This document shows positions 35,601-44,344 of a stretch of 64,000 nucleotides of DNA, piece by piece. Location: positions 24,127,495-24,191,494 of the forward strand of contig OW679203.1 in assembly GCA_940337035.1 (NCBI GenBank), written 5' to 3'. Under the pieces are notes generated by a model. It saw only the letters and a program-made list of their open reading frames with translations, did no database searches and had not been told where the DNA came from. Within the stretch, counting starts at the first letter, position 1; the number at the start of each line of letters is the position of its first letter. The translations under genes and the position numbers were made by a program. The DNA is from Agriotes lineatus (lineage: Eukaryota > Arthropoda > Insecta > Coleoptera > Elateridae).

Positions 35601-38600
35601 TTTAAAGTTTATGTTGTTGCAGAAAAATGTATTGATCTATCAAAGTAAAAACTACTGAACTAATTCAAAATATCATCAAATAACGAATTAATTTCAGTAT
35701 AGTTGTCAACTTTTCTCAAGTCAAAGCAACTCATATTTACAAAACATCAAACCTTTGATTAATACTTTTCAAATTTAAAATTTTTGATATCATTAGATGC
35801 CCAATAATTTTCTTTTTCCATTGATACTTTAGGTATTTGGTTATTTAGATGAGATATATACGAATGTGAAAAATACTAACCTTTTTTTAATTTTCACTAG
35901 AACACAAATTACAAACACAAATTACAAACATAAATTACAAATACAAATAGTGAGCTGATTTGGTAATTAGAGGCTAAGGTATCTGACCGGTGTCCTCGGC
36001 TCGCTCATAGTAAGCCAAGTGGGGATGTAAAGATGCAATCCTGGAAACCCAGAGTGTCTACGTTTATATAGGTCAGTCGTGCAAGAGAAAAGTTTGCCTA
36101 TTCTTTGCACACAATAGGATTGTCAAGCCAGGGCTCCGGCTCTCTATTGTTGCGTAAGTGGTTGAAATAACTTTTGCCTAAACGGAATTCCATTGCACTT
36201 CTTTCTGGGCTCGAGTTTTGCGGTTCTGTTGTCCAGCAGAGGTGACTCTCGTTTTCCTTTGGCCTATTGTTAGTCGAGTCGAACGCTCGTCCGTTTATTG
36301 GGTAGATGAAAGTCTCATTGTGTTGATACGAAATGCTTGCTGTTAAGCTATCATTTTTAGAAAGCTCGTCTAACGCGACGCTAAAAAAGTTTGTTTACAT
36401 TTTTTTCCGCGACGACATTACTCAAAGCTGACGTTAAAGCGACTTCTAAAATGCACGCGCACAATTGCTTCACAGCTCTGATGTTTTTTAGCGGCTCGCA
36501 CACAATTGATTTAGAAGATCCACTGGTTTAACCAGAATCATCGCACCCCGAAATTTAACTTTTATTAGTGTTACCGGCTGTATTTTTAAGATCCTAATTG
36601 CCAAGGGTAATTCCTGACGTTTTTAGCCAGCTGGTATATGATACCAAAACTTTCGGTATATAGGCGACAATATCATATCATCAATATTTTTCCGATATTG
36701 TTTATCTTGCAAACAACTTTTTTTCACGATAGAACGATTTTACTTAGTTACCGAGTTTGTTGCTTGGTAGCTGTCATCACATTCACTTCCTGAGTAACAC
36801 AGGTGCCATGTTCATGCTGGCAATCACGTGTAATTCACTTATTCCCAATATGTGGATCGCTATTATTCTATTTAGGTCGATAATTAACTTTCACCTGGAG
36901 TAGACACCAAACGTCATGTTATAAAGACCACAAACAGTGGAAAATTCTATTAAAAGCATTCAATGATGTCTTTAATTTAACAGAAGAAAATATCTAAAAT
37001 GTATTTGACATTTTAACGGCTTTCTAAACCAAGGCTAAAAAAATGTGTTATTGTTTCTGCACTTATAAAAGTCGGATGTTACGTTAGTACGGTAAAATAG
37101 TGCTAGTCTACACTACGCCAAATCAATCCTCACCTTGAAAGTTACATAGATTTGAGCAATTATTAAAAAATTTAACCTTAGTTGGCAGGTTGGCTAATGT
37201 TCTAGAATCTAGAATCTAGAACATGGGTTACACCTCAATGAGCGCTGACGTTCTAGAATGTGTTGACTGTTTTTCAATATATTAGTGTTAGTTGGTTTAC
37301 AACAATTTTTAAGAAATTTTAACTGGGATACAATTTTCATATAATCTCTGTAATTCCAAAATTTGCAATATGTACGTTTATTATTGTCTTTCTTATGTTT
37401 AAAAAAACATTCAATTTAAGAATTTACACATCAACAGATTTATCTTTTTTTTCCAAAAATAGTGAGCATTAATGCAAATATAGACCAACAGGTTCCTTCT
37501 AAACGTAATTTAGTTAATGAAGTTGTCTACAAAGGTCGGATTTAAAATGTAATTTTATTCACAACCATATATGTAATAAGGTGATTACTGACTTTTAAAA
37601 AGTTGGAAAATGATTTATTAAAAACATTTAAACTTTCCAACCGGTCGGAAAAGTGGTTTCTGGGGCAGCGGTTGGAAAGTAATCAATTGCCGACCGCTGT
37701 GTAGGTAGGACCGCTGGAAATCTAGTTCATCCATTCATGCGCGTTACAACCTGTCGAATCATACTCGTAATATAATAATTTTTCCAATTATTGTTTAGAA
37801 TAAAGTGGTGGTGAATAAAATAGTATACATACCACGGTGAAAAGTTTCATTCCTGTCTCGAGTTAAAGTTGACCTCGACTCTTCGCGTCTCGGTTAACTA
37901 CTTAATTTCTCGACAGTAATGAAACACTTTTCATCTCGGTATGTACTAAACCATTACGAAAAATTCTTGCTATAATAAATTGCAACCATTACCTTCTTCA
38001 GAATTACATTGTGATGTTTATAGTATATAAAAATTGCAGGTACTGATCTTACGGTTGTGTTAGACACTGACATAGACAACTACTACTGCTCTATATCAAA
38101 TAGTATGGGATTCAAGGTAAATGGTTTATGTGTTACGTTCTAATCATTTTACGCAGTGTATAATTGTTTGCAGCTTATGCCATCTACACCAAATGAAGTA
38201 CCAAGGGTAGAAAACTTTGCTATAAATATTATTCCCCCTCTCGAAAATATGGTCGTTATCAAACCTTTACTGAGTACAGCTTCCGATAATATACGATCCA
38301 GTACTATACTAAACCGAGAGTGTTATTTCAACAACGAAAAATATTTAACGTTTTTTAGGTAAATAGTCACAAAATACTTTTACTAATAACTCTTAAATAA
38401 ATTTTCAACCATTTTGAAACACGAATTCCATAAAAGAAAGGTTCCAGCTGTCATCTATAGATAAAGAGCGGACGGCCATAGACAAATCCACCTTGATATT
38501 ATAATGGCCCAACTATCTGTTGTAATCTGTATAACATTCTTTAAGATAACACCCAACTACATACTAACATTGCAAAATTTATTTTTGTAATAAAGCAAAT

Positions 38601-39813
38601 GTTTCAGAACCTACACTATGAATAATTGTTTGGCAGAATGTCAAGCAAACTACACTCTTCGGTTATGTGGATGTATGCCGTATTTTCTCATGAGTATTTA
38701 TTATCAGTACAAGGAAAGCAGAATGATTGTTTTTTACGTTCTATTTTTAGGCAATTCTTATGCGAAGTATTGCGAAAAAGAGCATAAAGCTTGTGTTACG
38801 GAGGTGTTGGGTAAGAAATAAATAGTTTTGTTGCATAGTGATCATGGAAATCGTCTTTTTTACTAAAAATCGTAAAGAAAGTAATGCTTATTTGACTATT
38901 TTATTGAAATTGTGAATTTACAATTAGACAGTTGTAAATTCTAGTCGTTTTCGAGCAAATTTCGTGTTACAAGACCTCACTATGTAAAAAAACAACATGT
39001 ACAACACGCACGAAAGTAACTTTTTTTACTCCTTTGATTGATCCACTCCCGTTTCGCTGTTGGGCATCAATCTTCAAACTCATACAAAAGTATCGCTTTC
39101 ATTAGTAGTTGTACAAATAGCTAATGCATATATACGACTAGATTTGTATGCTTTTCAGAATTACTTGGACGTAATGAGAAACCATTGGAAACCAAGTAAG
39201 GCACCTAGAATACTGTAACATTCAGCCTACTAAAATTTCACAGTTTCAGATCCCTGTGTAAATGTTTGCCAGGTTGCTTCGAGTATAATTTTGGTGTACA
39301 AATGTCGTATGGACGAGCGTTAAACACCTTTAAAGTGCACGAAAAATATATTAAAAACCAATCAATTGATTATTTTGTGTAAGTACCAAATCGTTCAGTT
39401 GATTCAGCTAAAAGCGTCTTGTTGCTACAGATTAATTTAATGTTAGATTAAAAAAAAATAATAATGTTAAATGATAATAGTAAATAGATAACCACTACAT
39501 TTATATTTCAGGAAAAATACTGCGATAGTACACGTATACTTTGCAAAATCCTCATTCACAAAGGATTTGAAAAGTGAATTATATGGACAAATCGAGCTGC
39601 TATGTAAGTTGCAACTTGAATTAAAATGACTACTTCTGTAAATGATATATTTCAGCAAATATGGGAGGACTGCTGGCAATCTTTTTGGGATTTAGTTTCC
39701 TTAGCGCCGCAGAAATTATGTATCACTTAATCTACAACATTATTCCTACTATACTACAATTGGTGCACATTAGATTTATAGCGAAGAAGAAACTATTTCC
39801 TTCTAAAAAATAA
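23274..39813 (+). CDS. Pickpocket-like DEG/ENaC sodium channel subunit, 12 coding exons
   Basis: Joined exons 23274-23506, 23566-23677, 28322-28470, 28524-28636, 38040-38116, 38174-38358, 38608-38693, 38751-38810, 39159-39195, 39250-39378, 39512-39603 and 39656-39813 have matching splice phases and give 476 codons plus TAA. Every junction is GT-AG. The product is an amiloride-sensitive-type cation channel subunit of the plasma membrane. It has TM1 (about residues 8-32), the post-TM1 block FPTITICN, a Cys-rich extracellular domain, and a TM2 with the GFS selectivity filter and FLSAAE. In insects this family serves touch, pain, chemical and water or salt sensing; which of these applies cannot be told from sequence. 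The start is uncertain: the family's N-terminal His-Gly gating motif is missing, so an upstream exon may exist. Expression could be affected by the mobile-element load of introns 2 and 4. Confidence 0.88.
23678..28321 (+). other. Intron 2 of the channel gene (4.6 kb)
   Basis: Mostly AT-rich. From about 24400 to 26500 the base composition is distinctly richer in G and C and several 60-80 codon frames are open on both strands, but none is recognisable; this is probably an old retroelement insertion. A direct repeat of TTTGTTACAGTCGAAACCAG occurs at about 25294 and 25353. A perfect small hairpin, GATCGGTG-TTCAT-CACCGATC, lies near 27784. No nested gene is supported. Confidence 0.55.
28322..28636 (+). 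CDS. Channel gene exons 3-4: finger/thumb-type Cys region
   Basis: Exon 3 (28322-28470) carries the ordered motif CNELLKSCIWR, NCSELF, and GACCSFN, the family's C-x-W then C-x-F then G-x-CC-x-FN pattern in the extracellular domain. Exon 4 (28524-28636) follows a 53-nt intron and ends at a GTAATT donor. Reading past that donor leads to a frame lacking family motifs, so splicing there is preferred. Confidence 0.82.
28903..28955. repeat. Dispersed repeat fragment (copy 2)
   Basis: Diverged counterpart of the segment at 10580-10665, sharing the CACACAAC start and the TCTTCAGGTG end with the same spacing. Confidence 0.45.
30328..31039 (-). pseudogene. Decayed Maverick/Polinton-type DNA polymerase B N-terminal region
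   Basis: Three minus-strand frames in register with one another (30803-31039, 30558-30821 and 30328-30546) carry, in order, a basic Lys/Ser-rich stretch, an SRIRTGTIVNLGYK-like region, an EDFQERDSGWSLLEI block, and an ELPQDIKIKNTVVNVKN block. From memory this order is the conserved segment upstream of the polymerase domain in arthropod Maverick/Polinton-type proteins. At least two frameshifts separate the frames and the catalytic polymerase motifs are absent. The coding sequence stops just inside the left terminus, as expected if an internal deletion removed the rest. It is non-functional. Confidence 0.55.
31041..31628. other. LTR-like or unassigned insert inside the Polinton-derived element
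   Basis: The composition changes abruptly after the polymerase relic. A TATATAAG box near 31190 is followed within 20 bp by AATAAA, then by GGGCGCCACAAGATCC, an arrangement seen in LTRs (promoter, poly-A signal, possible primer site). No second LTR was found. Several 60-codon frames are open, none recognised. Confidence 0.25.
31629..31981. repeat. Tandem repeats of 11 bp and about 60 bp
   Basis: Three copies of ACAAGTATATT-type 11-mers lie at 31637-31672. From about 31733 to 31981 a unit of about 60 bp (ACACAAACAAGACAGCTCGC, AGCGAAGCCGTGTACGGCAC, ATGAATT) occurs in three good copies and one decayed one. Start-to-start distances are close to 60 bp. Confidence 0.75.
32747..33022 (-). CDS. Unassigned open frame next to the right inverted terminus
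   Basis: About 91 codons are open. The first dozen are read from the terminal repeats, so the true start may be the later Met near residue 34. The middle part is rich in Ala and Ser (SRLFAKISVATAGARASM, then DSISEF and IRDALGLGLIKYSDE), compatible with helices. It does not match a Polinton protein that I can name. It lies just inside the terminus and reads inward, the usual place for the element's first gene. Confidence 0.3.
   Translation of the reverse strand: MGVTSLSGNLRCGLNIPSRLFAKISVATAGARASMSAADSISEFSSNSIKTIRDALGLGLIKYSDEVENVVNFQIKLCQAILYFPVIKLVK
35143..35216 (+). mobile_element. tRNA-derived SINE head
   Basis: A box A (GTGGCTAAGTTTCAGACTGG) is followed about 35 nt later by a box B within a good T-arm (CTCGC-GTTCAAAC-CGCGAG). 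The acceptor stem does not close, so this is a SINE head or tRNA relic rather than a tRNA gene. Confidence 0.45.
35901..35950. repeat. Short tandem repeat of ACAAATTACAAAC
   Basis: Four copies of a 12-14 bp unit (AACACAAATTACAA and variants) in a row. Confidence 0.75.
37197..37258. promoter_or_regulatory. TTCTAGAA dyads resembling heat-shock elements
   Basis: A near-palindrome at 37197-37224 holds TTCTAGAA followed by TCTAGAA repeats, and a second TTCTAGAA lies at 37251-37258. TTCnnGAA is the HSF dyad. The GAA repeats in the first site are 7 rather than 5 bp apart, so only one dyad fits the consensus. Its place in an intron about 800 bp before exon 5 makes function doubtful. Confidence 0.25.
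37640..37681. repeat. Short imperfect palindrome
   Basis: ACTTTCCAACCG at the left pairs with CGGTTGGAAAGT at the right around a loop of about 18 nt. A third related word, GCCGACCGCTG, follows near 37699. Confidence 0.55.
37822..37947. repeat. 126-bp palindrome with CG-rich loop (H3)
   Basis: AGTATACATACC-ACGGTGAAAAG at the left mirrors CTTTTCATCTC-GGTATGTACT at the right. Inner stem words are TGTCTCGAG and CTCGACAG, and the apex is CCTCGACTCTTCGCGTCTCGG. It has the same design as H1, H2, H4 and H5 but a different sequence. Confidence 0.8.
38040..38358 (+). CDS. Channel gene exons 5-6
   Basis: Exon 5 (38040-38116) encodes GTDLTVVLD and YYCSISNSMGFK, matching the family's GL-x-V-x-L and YxCS-x-GFK blocks. 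Exon 6 (38174-38358) has the HxPxExP-like PSTPNEVP and the NRECYFNNEKYL block that precedes the conserved Tyr-Thr in the next exon. Confidence 0.85.
38608..39195 (+). CDS. Channel gene exons 7-9: palm-type Cys cluster
   Basis: Exon 7 (38608-38693) encodes YTMNNCLAECQANYTLRLCG, the family's YT-x-C-x3-C-x8-CxC block. A 57-nt intron (38694-38750, GTATTT to TTTTTAG) lies inside what otherwise looks like one open frame. Removing it restores the family spacing to KYCEKEHKAC in exon 8 (38751-38810). Exon 9 (39159-39195) is 37 nt long with a GTAAGG donor. Confidence 0.8.
39250..39813 (+). CDS. Channel gene exons 10-12: pre-TM2 and pore
   Basis: Exon 10 (39250-39378) encodes CKCLPGCFEYNFGV, the last extracellular Cys cluster. 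Exon 11 (39512-39603) encodes IVHVYFAKSSFTKDL and YGQIELL, the beta strand that leads into TM2. Exon 12 (39656-39813) encodes NMGGLLAIFLGFSFLSAAE plus a basic cytoplasmic tail, then TAA. The degenerin-site residue is a Ser whose codon is split across intron 11. Confidence 0.88.
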
Positions 39814-39873
39814 AATTGACGCAACGGATTTATTAAAAACTTTTGACGTTTCGAAATAATTTTGAATATAATT

Positions 39874-39879
39874 AATAAA
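39874..39879 (+). terminator. Poly-A signal of the channel gene
   Basis: AATAAA lies 61 bp after the stop codon of the channel gene; another AATAAA follows near 40045. The first is the likely 3' end signal. Confidence 0.6.
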
Positions 39880-40719
39880 TGTATGTGCTATATTACACTT
39901 ATTGAGTGATTTACAAGTAGTTCAGATGGGGGAGATGCCCATCGATACACAGTTTTGATCTTGTTTATGTCATGTAAAAATGTACCTACACTTTTAATGT
40001 ACCTATGTCAGATATTCGAAAATACATAATGTAAATACAATCTTAATAAATAATGATATATGATGGAGTATTAATATATACCAGTTGTTCTCAACCCGTT
40101 ATGCTTTACGTACCTTCTGGATATGTGTATGTAACTGGCGTACCACTTGCAGAGATAAATAAAACTATAGGTACAGTATAACAATGAGAATTATGTTGAT
40201 AAACCCAAAAAAGGATAAACAATTTAACAATCTTAAATAATTATAAGACCTCGCTATTTCTGTGCTTGCATGGCCTACCCCCAAAAATTTTTCCGCGTAC
40301 TCTCCAGGTTGAAAATCGCTATATATACTGAAGATATATTAACAACTATTTCCACAGCACCAAATTGAGCGCTCTAAAATAGACTAGTTGAATAAAAAAA
40401 GATTAAAAACGAACGTGTCAATATTCCTTTAATAGGACATGTTGCAGGACAAAACTGTACTCGAACCACTTTAGCCCATGCGTTTAGTTGCCCCAGCTAG
40501 CGCGTCAGTCGAGGCAGTAGGAGTTCGCTAAACGATACGTTGTGGCTAGAAAAGAAATTAGAAATTGAGTTGCCTTGTTGCTACGAATTCTGTACTAGGA
40601 TAATTTTGGTCGATATGTGCGACAGCATTCACCACGAGGACTTACCTCCAACTTAACTAATAATTTAATGAACCGTGACCCTTAAAGGGAGAGGCGGTAA
40701 CAATTTTGTTATTAAAAAT

Positions 40720-41450
40720 TGTTTTTTTTTTAATTTAGGAAATAAACACCATTATTATTATTTTCGTTGTATCTATAATTTACGATGGTCGAGATATTAT
40801 TGACTATCGGGTATAGACCTGTCTGAAAAGACTATTCAGTCTACCTCAGAGTAGAATGTAAAATAGCAGCCTTTAAAATGTTTGGTATTAAGTTGTCAGG
40901 TAAATACAATTTCTTTAATTTGTTGGAAAATTTGGTTAAAATGATTCCTTCAACTGACAGGACAATTGGAATAATTGATATGCAGGTAAGTTAGCCGATT
41001 CGGTTAGCTTTCAGAGACATATTTTAGTATTTAGTAATAGTCTGTCGCTCGGTTTTTGTGATATTATGAGTGAGGGGTATCGCAATATCAACTGCAAAAG
41101 CCCTTTTGTTGTTTTTATCGACCAATAGAATGTCAGGTCGATTATAATGTACTGTTTTATCCGTAATGATAGGACTACCCCAATATAAAGGTATATCTCC
41201 CTTTTCTAGTACGGCTGAAGGTGAGTATTTATAATACGTAAGCACTTCTTTCAACAGATTGTGTTTAAGGGCTATTTCTAAGTAAATAATCTGAGCTACC
41301 TGATTAGATTTCCCAGATAAGCATTGTTAGACAGTTCTGGACATCCTGCGGTTATATGTTCAATTGATTCTCCCGGAATGTTACATTTCCGGCACTTATC
41401 GATTTTGCTTAGTTTCTTATTTATTCCATGAATTGTTCTTTAGTTGGGTC
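40720..41450 (-). pseudogene. 3' end of an RLE-type LINE (R2/R4-like), decayed
   Basis: On the minus strand a Cys-His knuckle region (CRKCNIPGESIEHI then AGCPEL) is followed by YYKYSPSAVLE, LYWG, then RPDILLVDKNNKRAFAVDIA, the RPD-x-D core of a restriction-like endonuclease domain. After that come IIPIVLSVEGI and ILKAAILHSTLR before a stop at 40841. An A-rich tract (T-run on the + strand, about 40721-40732) sits where the LINE's poly-A tail would be. Two in-frame stops break the fragment near 41024 and 40990, and the reverse transcriptase is absent (5' truncation). The order zinc knuckle then PD-(D/E)XK-type nuclease is characteristic of RLE LINEs. Confidence 0.65.
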
Positions 41451-41454
41451 ATAT

Positions 41455-42528
41455 ATTCTACAACACATATGATAATTTACCGTTAACACTCTGACTTGAA
41501 GGCGCTCTGTAGCGCCGCTATTCTTTTCTCTAAGTGGGGGACACCGCACTGTCTTGTGTAATGATAGTTCCTCGGGTGTCTGACGAAGGACTTTCGAAGA
41601 ACGGTTTCGTCACACACTTTGCAGTATAGTGTCCTGGGAGACTGTTCTATGGAACCATAAAACCATTGGAGTCATTCACTCTCGGACGTTTACTCGCTAA
41701 TGGACCCTTACCAACTATCACCGAAGCCTTGATAGCGTCGCCTGTAGCAAACAAAAACCGCCAAATCAGCAGTTATTCACCAACACCAGTACACATACAA
41801 CTCGTCGATGGGTTTTGATGACAGCTTTCTCTTCGATGGCGGAACACACTGTCAGCCCTGATGAAGATGTGCTTACATTCAGTGCACCTAAACATACTGA
41901 CAAATTTTGAATAAACAGCGGTTAAATAGGCAGCTCTTTTTTACACAGATCGAAGACTGTACACAAAAACATAACCGAGAGCTGCTATCACAAACGATTA
42001 AATCTCCAGCTGAATAGCCAGGTGCCACGAACAGGGACGTACAGCTTAGCACAATTCAGAGGATGGGGTACTAGGTTCTTTTTTTGTTTGTTACGGATGT
42101 CACATGTCCTACCACCCTTAAACCAAGGGGTTGACAAGGCCTCGACTAGCACTTTTAACTCTCGGCAGAATATGGCGTGGTGTAAGGATTAGGCTGAGAA
42201 GTACTTTGGGCTTTTACAATTGAACAGTAGATTAATAAAACAATTGGGCGTCATGTCGTCATTCACAACAAATAAACACACCTAGCTAGCAAAATAAATC
42301 AACACCTACCTTATAAGCTTCGCTGCATTCCTCAATCTAAATGTAGTAATGCTAGTCACAACAAATACAAGCAGTAACAGTCAAAAGAATATTTAATATT
42401 CAGCACAGACAAATCAAGGTTGGCATCACCCAACTTACACACACATGTAATTGTATATTGAGGCAAAACAGACAAAACATTAAAAAAAAACTTAAACTCT
42501 AAGCTATTAATATCTACTTAAGTATACA
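41455..42528. other. Unassigned sequence between the LINE and the Crypton relic
   Basis: No frame is recognised. The part at 41500-41900 is slightly richer in G and C and may be further upstream LINE sequence decayed beyond reading. Confidence 0.35.
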
Positions 42529-43753
42529 TCACTCTTTGAACTTGTTACTACTGTTGTTAATATTGATAGTAAATGTGCAGTTAGTGCAATTTGAAAAGTG
42601 GAGCCCACTGGAAGAGCTTGAAGAGAATGCCTCATTGTTTATTAAAGAATTGTGAATATTGTCAACAAGAATCCCATTTTCTGTGGCCGTGATGGTGCAG
42701 CTAGTGGGAAAATAAGACGTTGGACGACCAGTGGTGTTAGTAGGAACATAAGAAGTCGAAGGGCCATCCCTGTCTGTAAAAATTTTGTTCGAAATTTCCA
42801 TTTTGCTGGACATGGAATCTTCTATATAGCCTTCAGCCACAGTCGAAGATTTTCATCCCCAAATGCGCTTCAACATAAGAATATCACCTCCAGCTTCAAC
42901 CAGTAGTGAGGCTAAACTCCTTCGAAAAGAATGGCCTGGCGTTTAGTAATTGAACAATTAACGATGGTATCTTCCCAAATGTATGCACTCCGATCAACTG
43001 CGTTGAGCATTTTCCGTTGCGGTAATTTATAAACGACGTCTTATGTTGTATGTGTGGTGGTCGTAGGGCTAAATACTTTTTGAAAATCTGTAAAACCTGT
43101 ACAGTTTCCAGAATTTCATCAGTGACCGTAAATATTTTTTTTTGCCGGTTTTTGTTTGCGAAATAGTGATCACTAACATGTTCCCCTTGTGTTCAATATC
43201 ATATATCGACATTTTTCGTAATTATTCACGCCTGCATGCTCCAGTTAGACCAATTATCATGCAAACCTACACACACAAGGTAAGCAAAGCCAAATCATGA
43301 TGTAAAAAACCTAATCATACCTTCCACATTAAATAAGTCTCATCAGAAGCTTTCAGCAAAAATTTTTTAATATCATTCCTAATAAATACGGAGGATTTTT
43401 TGGCCAGGTAACCTCTATTTTGTTGTTTTAAAAATGCGACTACTTTTGTAAATTTACTGATGTCAATGTCGTTTTTAATAATTACTGTTGCCTTTACAAT
43501 TAAATACAGAGACCATAAAGTTGAGGCTTTGCATGATTTGGCCTTTTCAGAGAAAAACGCCAAACAAACATTTTCGGTCCAGTGTTTTGATCTTTGTCCT
43601 GCACCACTCAACAAAATTTTCGTATTGTTTCAGATAAATTTGCTGGGATTTTGCGGGGAGCAAACTTAGAGTCGCAACACTTACAGCTTCCAGAATTTCA
43701 CCGGGGGTGTCTGAACTATAGCTATCACCCATTTTAAAAAGCTCAAAACACAA
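42529..43753 (-). pseudogene. Crypton-type tyrosine recombinase relic
   Basis: Minus-strand coding sequence in order: an N-terminal SLLPAKSQQIYLKQYENF core-binding segment; after a frameshift near 43590, TENVCLAFFSEKAK and STLWSLYLIVKAT; a 54-nt GT-AG intron at 43267-43320; then GLTGACRRE (catalytic Arg I), ITISQTKTG (beta-hairpin), GHSFRRSLASLLVEAGGD (the H-x-x-R box) and VAEGYIEDSMSSK (nucleophile Tyr). The last is followed by a low-complexity Ser/Asn/Thr tail ending at 42529. Breaks are the frameshift, an in-frame TAA just after Arg I, a second frameshift near 43140, and a TGA at 42853-42855 in place of the Trp that precedes the Tyr. Cryptons are DNA transposons that move with a tyrosine recombinase. 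All catalytic blocks can be traced but the gene is dead. Confidence 0.75.
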
Positions 43754-43949
43754 GCGATGAAGCTTAATATTACATTTGACAGAAGATGCTTTTATTTTTA
43801 GTTGTCTAAATGCTTTTGTTTTTAGTTGTCTAAGGTAACTATGTTTTGCAAGAAAATGTTCAGAAAAAATAGTAGTTTATTTATCTAGAACGAAAAGTGA
43901 CATTTTAAAGGACGATAAAGTTGTTTACGGCCGAGGCGTCAGCCGAGGA

Positions 43950-44340
43950 CGGAATTACTTGCGAGAAACTTTAGAAGAGATAACAAGAAAAGTATTAAGA
44001 ACAGTTGTTTAGAATTAAGGGCGATGGTAGACTCTCAATTTTCAGACCAATCGGCCTACTTTGATTTTTTTTTTGATTTTGTATACCAACATACCTTTTA
44101 TCGTAGCTGTAGGAGGCATTCCATTATTTTTTTAACATCTTAGTTCATGAATCAGTTAGAGTGCCTCATACAGCCACGATAAAAGGTAAGGCGGTATAAA
44201 AAACCAAAAATCATTTAAAAAAATTAAAGTAGGCCGATTTGTCTGAAAATTGAAAGTCTGCCATTACTCTTAATTCTAAACAACTTTTTTAATACTTTTT
44301 TTTGCAATCTCTTCTAATAAAGGTAGTTTACTCTTGTCCA
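43950..44340. mobile_element. Foldback element, about 390 bp
   Basis: Left-arm words TAGAAGAGAT, AAGTATTAAGAACAGTTGTT, TAGAATTAAGGGCGATGG, CCAATCGGCCTACTTTGA and CCTTTTATCGTAGCTGTA return inverted at 44170-44320. The arms are about 150 bp and diverged, with a spacer of about 40 bp. A CACCCTGTATATTAA end lies just outside at about 44366, suggesting the CAGGGTGT-type family of the 6980 element, but no partner end was found on the left. Confidence 0.65.
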
Positions 44341-44344
44341 TTTT

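Larger units (their letters stand above)
28637..38039 (+). other. Intron 4 of the channel gene (9.4 kb)
   Basis: This long intron contains the Maverick/Polinton-derived element at 30023-33153, a SINE head at 35143, short tandem repeats at 35901 and two palindromes near 37640 and 37822. The part at 33170-35140 has no recognised coding sequence apart from a doubtful retroelement tail at about 34140-34325. Confidence 0.6.
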
